A stretch of 6,471 bases of DNA from an uncultured Clostridia bacterium (GTDB lineage Bacteria; Bacillota; Clostridia; Oscillospirales; Acutalibacteraceae): contig CAMJHU010000122.1 in the NCBI GenBank assembly GCA_946405565.1, forward strand, positions 1-6,471, given 5' to 3'. A model generated the notes under the pieces. That model was not told where the DNA came from and searched no databases. It saw only the letters and a list, made by a program, of their open reading frames with translations. Made by a program: the position numbers and the translations under genes. Every line of letters starts with the position of its first letter. Position 1 is the stretch's first letter. Below, one piece after another: positions 4,815 through 6,471 of the stretch.

Positions 4815-6471
4815 TTATGCCTCGTTTTCCCATTGGGCAAGCAGTGTTTCTACCTCTTCCTCGTGCCATCTGCCGTAGCGAACCTTGATCTTCTTTTTCT
4901 TCACCAATTGATCAATCTCCCGCAGTTCCTTCGCCTTTTCCGTCCGGCTGATGGGGAAGGTTTCCAGCAGCGACCGGAGGGAATACCATTCCACGTCGCC
5001 CTGCACCTGCACACAGTGCGGCAGCAGCCCGTCCCATTTGGTCCAGCCGCATTCCTTCAGCCAGTCGCGGTAACGGTAGGGACTGCCCAGCACCCAGATC
5101 TGCCGGAACAGATAATCCCCGATGGCGGCACACACCTCGGGAGAATCTTTGTCAATCAGTTTTCCCATCATGGCGTCCCAGTCCAGCCGCTCCAGTTTTT
5201 CCCAATACGGACTGGTCGAAGACGCGCGGTACTCCTTCTCCAGTTCCTTCTGCGTCAGTACGCACGACCAGCGCGGGTCGGGGTTCGGAACCGGCAGCCG
5301 CTTCCAGTCATCCTCGCCGGTCAGCGGTTCCCGCACAAACGCGGAAAGCCTGAACCCGTTGTCATCATGGTCGACGCGTTCCAGCACCGGCAGCAGGCGC
5401 AGCCGCCATTCGGACTGTTCCGCGTTGCGCCGGGGGTCAAACCGAACCGCGTATGCCTCATAGGTCTCCTGCGCCGGACGTTCCAGCCAGTCCGCCGCAA
5501 ACGCCGCACCGGCGAACCAATACGGCTGCTCCGGCAGCACCTTCCCCGCTGTCTCATGCAGTTCCCGCGCCAGCGCGAAGGTTTCGGCGCAGGGACGCCA
5601 CAGGACGGTGAGCAGCATACATTTTTCCAGCAATTCGGCAGGCGTCAGCACGGGATAGGCGGGCTTTTCATACGGCGGCTTGTTGAGCGCGGGCATTTCA
5701 GATACCATCTCCAGCCAGAAGTCCCGCAGCGCCGGCGAATACTGACCGTAAGCCGCATACACGCCGCTGCGCAGATCGTCATACAAATCGCCGATATAGC
5801 CATCGGCGGACAGTATGTTCCGCGTCAGCGCCCGCAGAGAATCCGCCGTGATATCCCCCGCCAGCACGGACGAAAGGCTCTCCAGTTCCCACGCGGATGA
5901 GGGACGTTTCTGTATCTCCGCTTCCCAGAATGCCCGCGCTTCGGGCGAATCCATACAAGCCAGCGAACGCAGCGCCGCCCGTTTGGCTTTGCCGCGTTCA
6001 CCGCGGCAGAGGTCGAGCAGCAGACCGGTGTTGTCCTGACAGCTCCCCAGCGCCGCGATGAGTACCTCCCGCACCGCCTTCTGACTGCCGGGCAGCGCGG
6101 CTTTGTACCATTCGTTCTCCTTCCCGCCTGCCAGTCTGACCGTCAGCCGCACGCGGCGCACCATTTCCTTCTTTCCGTCCGGCGCGAAGTCTTTCCGGAG
6201 CAGCGGAATCACGCCTTCGCCCTGCGCTGACAGAATGGTTTCCGCCAGCGACGCGAGTTCGGCGGAACCGTCCCCCAGCGCTCTGACCACAGAGGGCAGC
6301 ACGCGGAAATCCGAAAAATACGCCGGATGATGGTTCCACGCGCTCTGAATGACCGCCATACGACCGCTGCCCGTACCGGTCAGTGCCGTGATGAGCGGCT
6401 GCAATTCTCCGTAGGAAGCGTGGACATAGCTGCCTTCCGCGGCGTTCATGGGCTGCAATTCGCCCTGTCCG
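4815..6471 (-). CDS. Large helical HEAT-like protein of unknown function (5' end outside window)
   Basis: The minus-strand frame stays open from the window edge to a TAA at 4817-4815, giving 551 visible codons. A TTG at 6458 and an ATG at 6449 could be starts, but neither has a good ribosome binding site, and the frame continues beyond 6471, so the gene is probably cut by the window. The protein is almost wholly alpha-helical by appearance, without signal peptide or membrane segments. Helix pairs such as LPSVVRALGDGSAELASLAE, VREVLIAALGS and AALRSLACMDSPEARAFWEA, about 30-40 residues apart, look like HEAT or related solenoid repeats. The C-terminal part has many Trp residues and ends with a basic stretch KKKKIKVRYGRWHEEE. 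I do not recognise a named family. A scaffold or protein-binding role is only a guess from the fold type. The opposite strand also has a 366-codon open frame, which I regard as a shadow. Confidence 0.8.
   Translation of the reverse strand, partial: GQGELQPMNAAEGSYVHASYGELQPLITALTGTGSGRMAVIQSAWNHHPAYFSDFRVLPSVVRALGDGSAELASLAETILSAQGEGVIPLLRKDFAPDGKKEMVRRVRLTVRLAGGKENEWYKAALPGSQKAVREVLIAALGSCQDNTGLLLDLCRGERGKAKRAALRSLACMDSPEARAFWEAEIQKRPSSAWELESLSSVLAGDITADSLRALTRNILSADGYIGDLYDDLRSGVYAAYGQYSPALRDFWLEMVSEMPALNKPPYEKPAYPVLTPAELLEKCMLLTVLWRPCAETFALARELHETAGKVLPEQPYWFAGAAFAADWLERPAQETYEAYAVRFDPRRNAEQSEWRLRLLPVLERVDHDDNGFRLSAFVREPLTGEDDWKRLPVPNPDPRWSCVLTQKELEKEYRASSTSPYWEKLERLDWDAMMGKLIDKDSPEVCAAIGDYLFRQIWVLGSPYRYRDWLKECGWTKWDGLLPHCVQVQGDVEWYSLRSLLETFPISRTEKAKELREIDQLVKKKKIKVRYGRWHEEEVETLLAQWENEA

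Noticed and set aside
4800..5900. 366-codon plus-strand open frame
   Set aside because: It lies opposite the HEAT-like gene, starts inside the terminator T-run, is full of Arg, Gln, Pro and His in the manner of antisense frames of GC-rich genes, and has no ribosome binding site.

Overview
The window looks like a chromosomal segment of a GC-rich, low-complexity-poor Firmicute, most likely a clostridial gut-type bacterium (Oscillospiraceae/Ruminococcaceae-like). This is inferred from strong AGGAGG-type ribosome binding sites, sigma-A-type promoters with 17-nt spacers and TGn extensions, GC-rich third codon positions, and gene families (TraX-family membrane protein, DUF4253, MntP) that are common together in that group. 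No RNA gene, CRISPR array, insertion sequence or phage gene is visible.

Layout. Positions 1-94 probably hold the last 30 codons of a gene entering from the left, followed by a strong terminator (130-173). About 300 bases (174-469) have no convincing gene but contain GC-rich hairpins and a minus-strand frame that is open but has no start codon. A good promoter (470-498) then drives a probable three-gene operon: mntP (manganese efflux pump, 535-1098), an asparaginase-like gene (1128-2219) and a TraX-family membrane protein (2216-3094, overlapping its neighbour by 4 nt). A second promoter, embedded in the end of the traX-like gene (3072-3100), serves rpe (ribulose-phosphate 3-epimerase, 3143-3793). 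A third, near-consensus promoter (3843-3871) serves a GTG-started DUF4253 gene (3932-4735). A perfect 14-bp hairpin with T-runs on both strands (4761-4812) separates this gene from a convergent minus-strand gene for a large helical, HEAT-like protein of unknown function (4815-6471), whose 5' end lies outside the window.

How the genes work together. The sequence supports co-transcription of mntP, the asparaginase-like gene and the traX-like gene, but not a shared pathway. rpe belongs to the pentose phosphate pathway and has its own promoter. DUF4253 and the HEAT-like gene are each of unknown role.

The most unusual observation is the asparaginase-like protein. It keeps the two nucleotide-like family signatures (TGGTIGS and HGSDT), but by eye the position of the catalytic lysine is a serine, so it may have changed or lost activity. 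I found no clear evidence of an exciting undescribed multi-gene system; the uncharacterised HEAT-like gene and the startless frame are the parts with most room for novelty.
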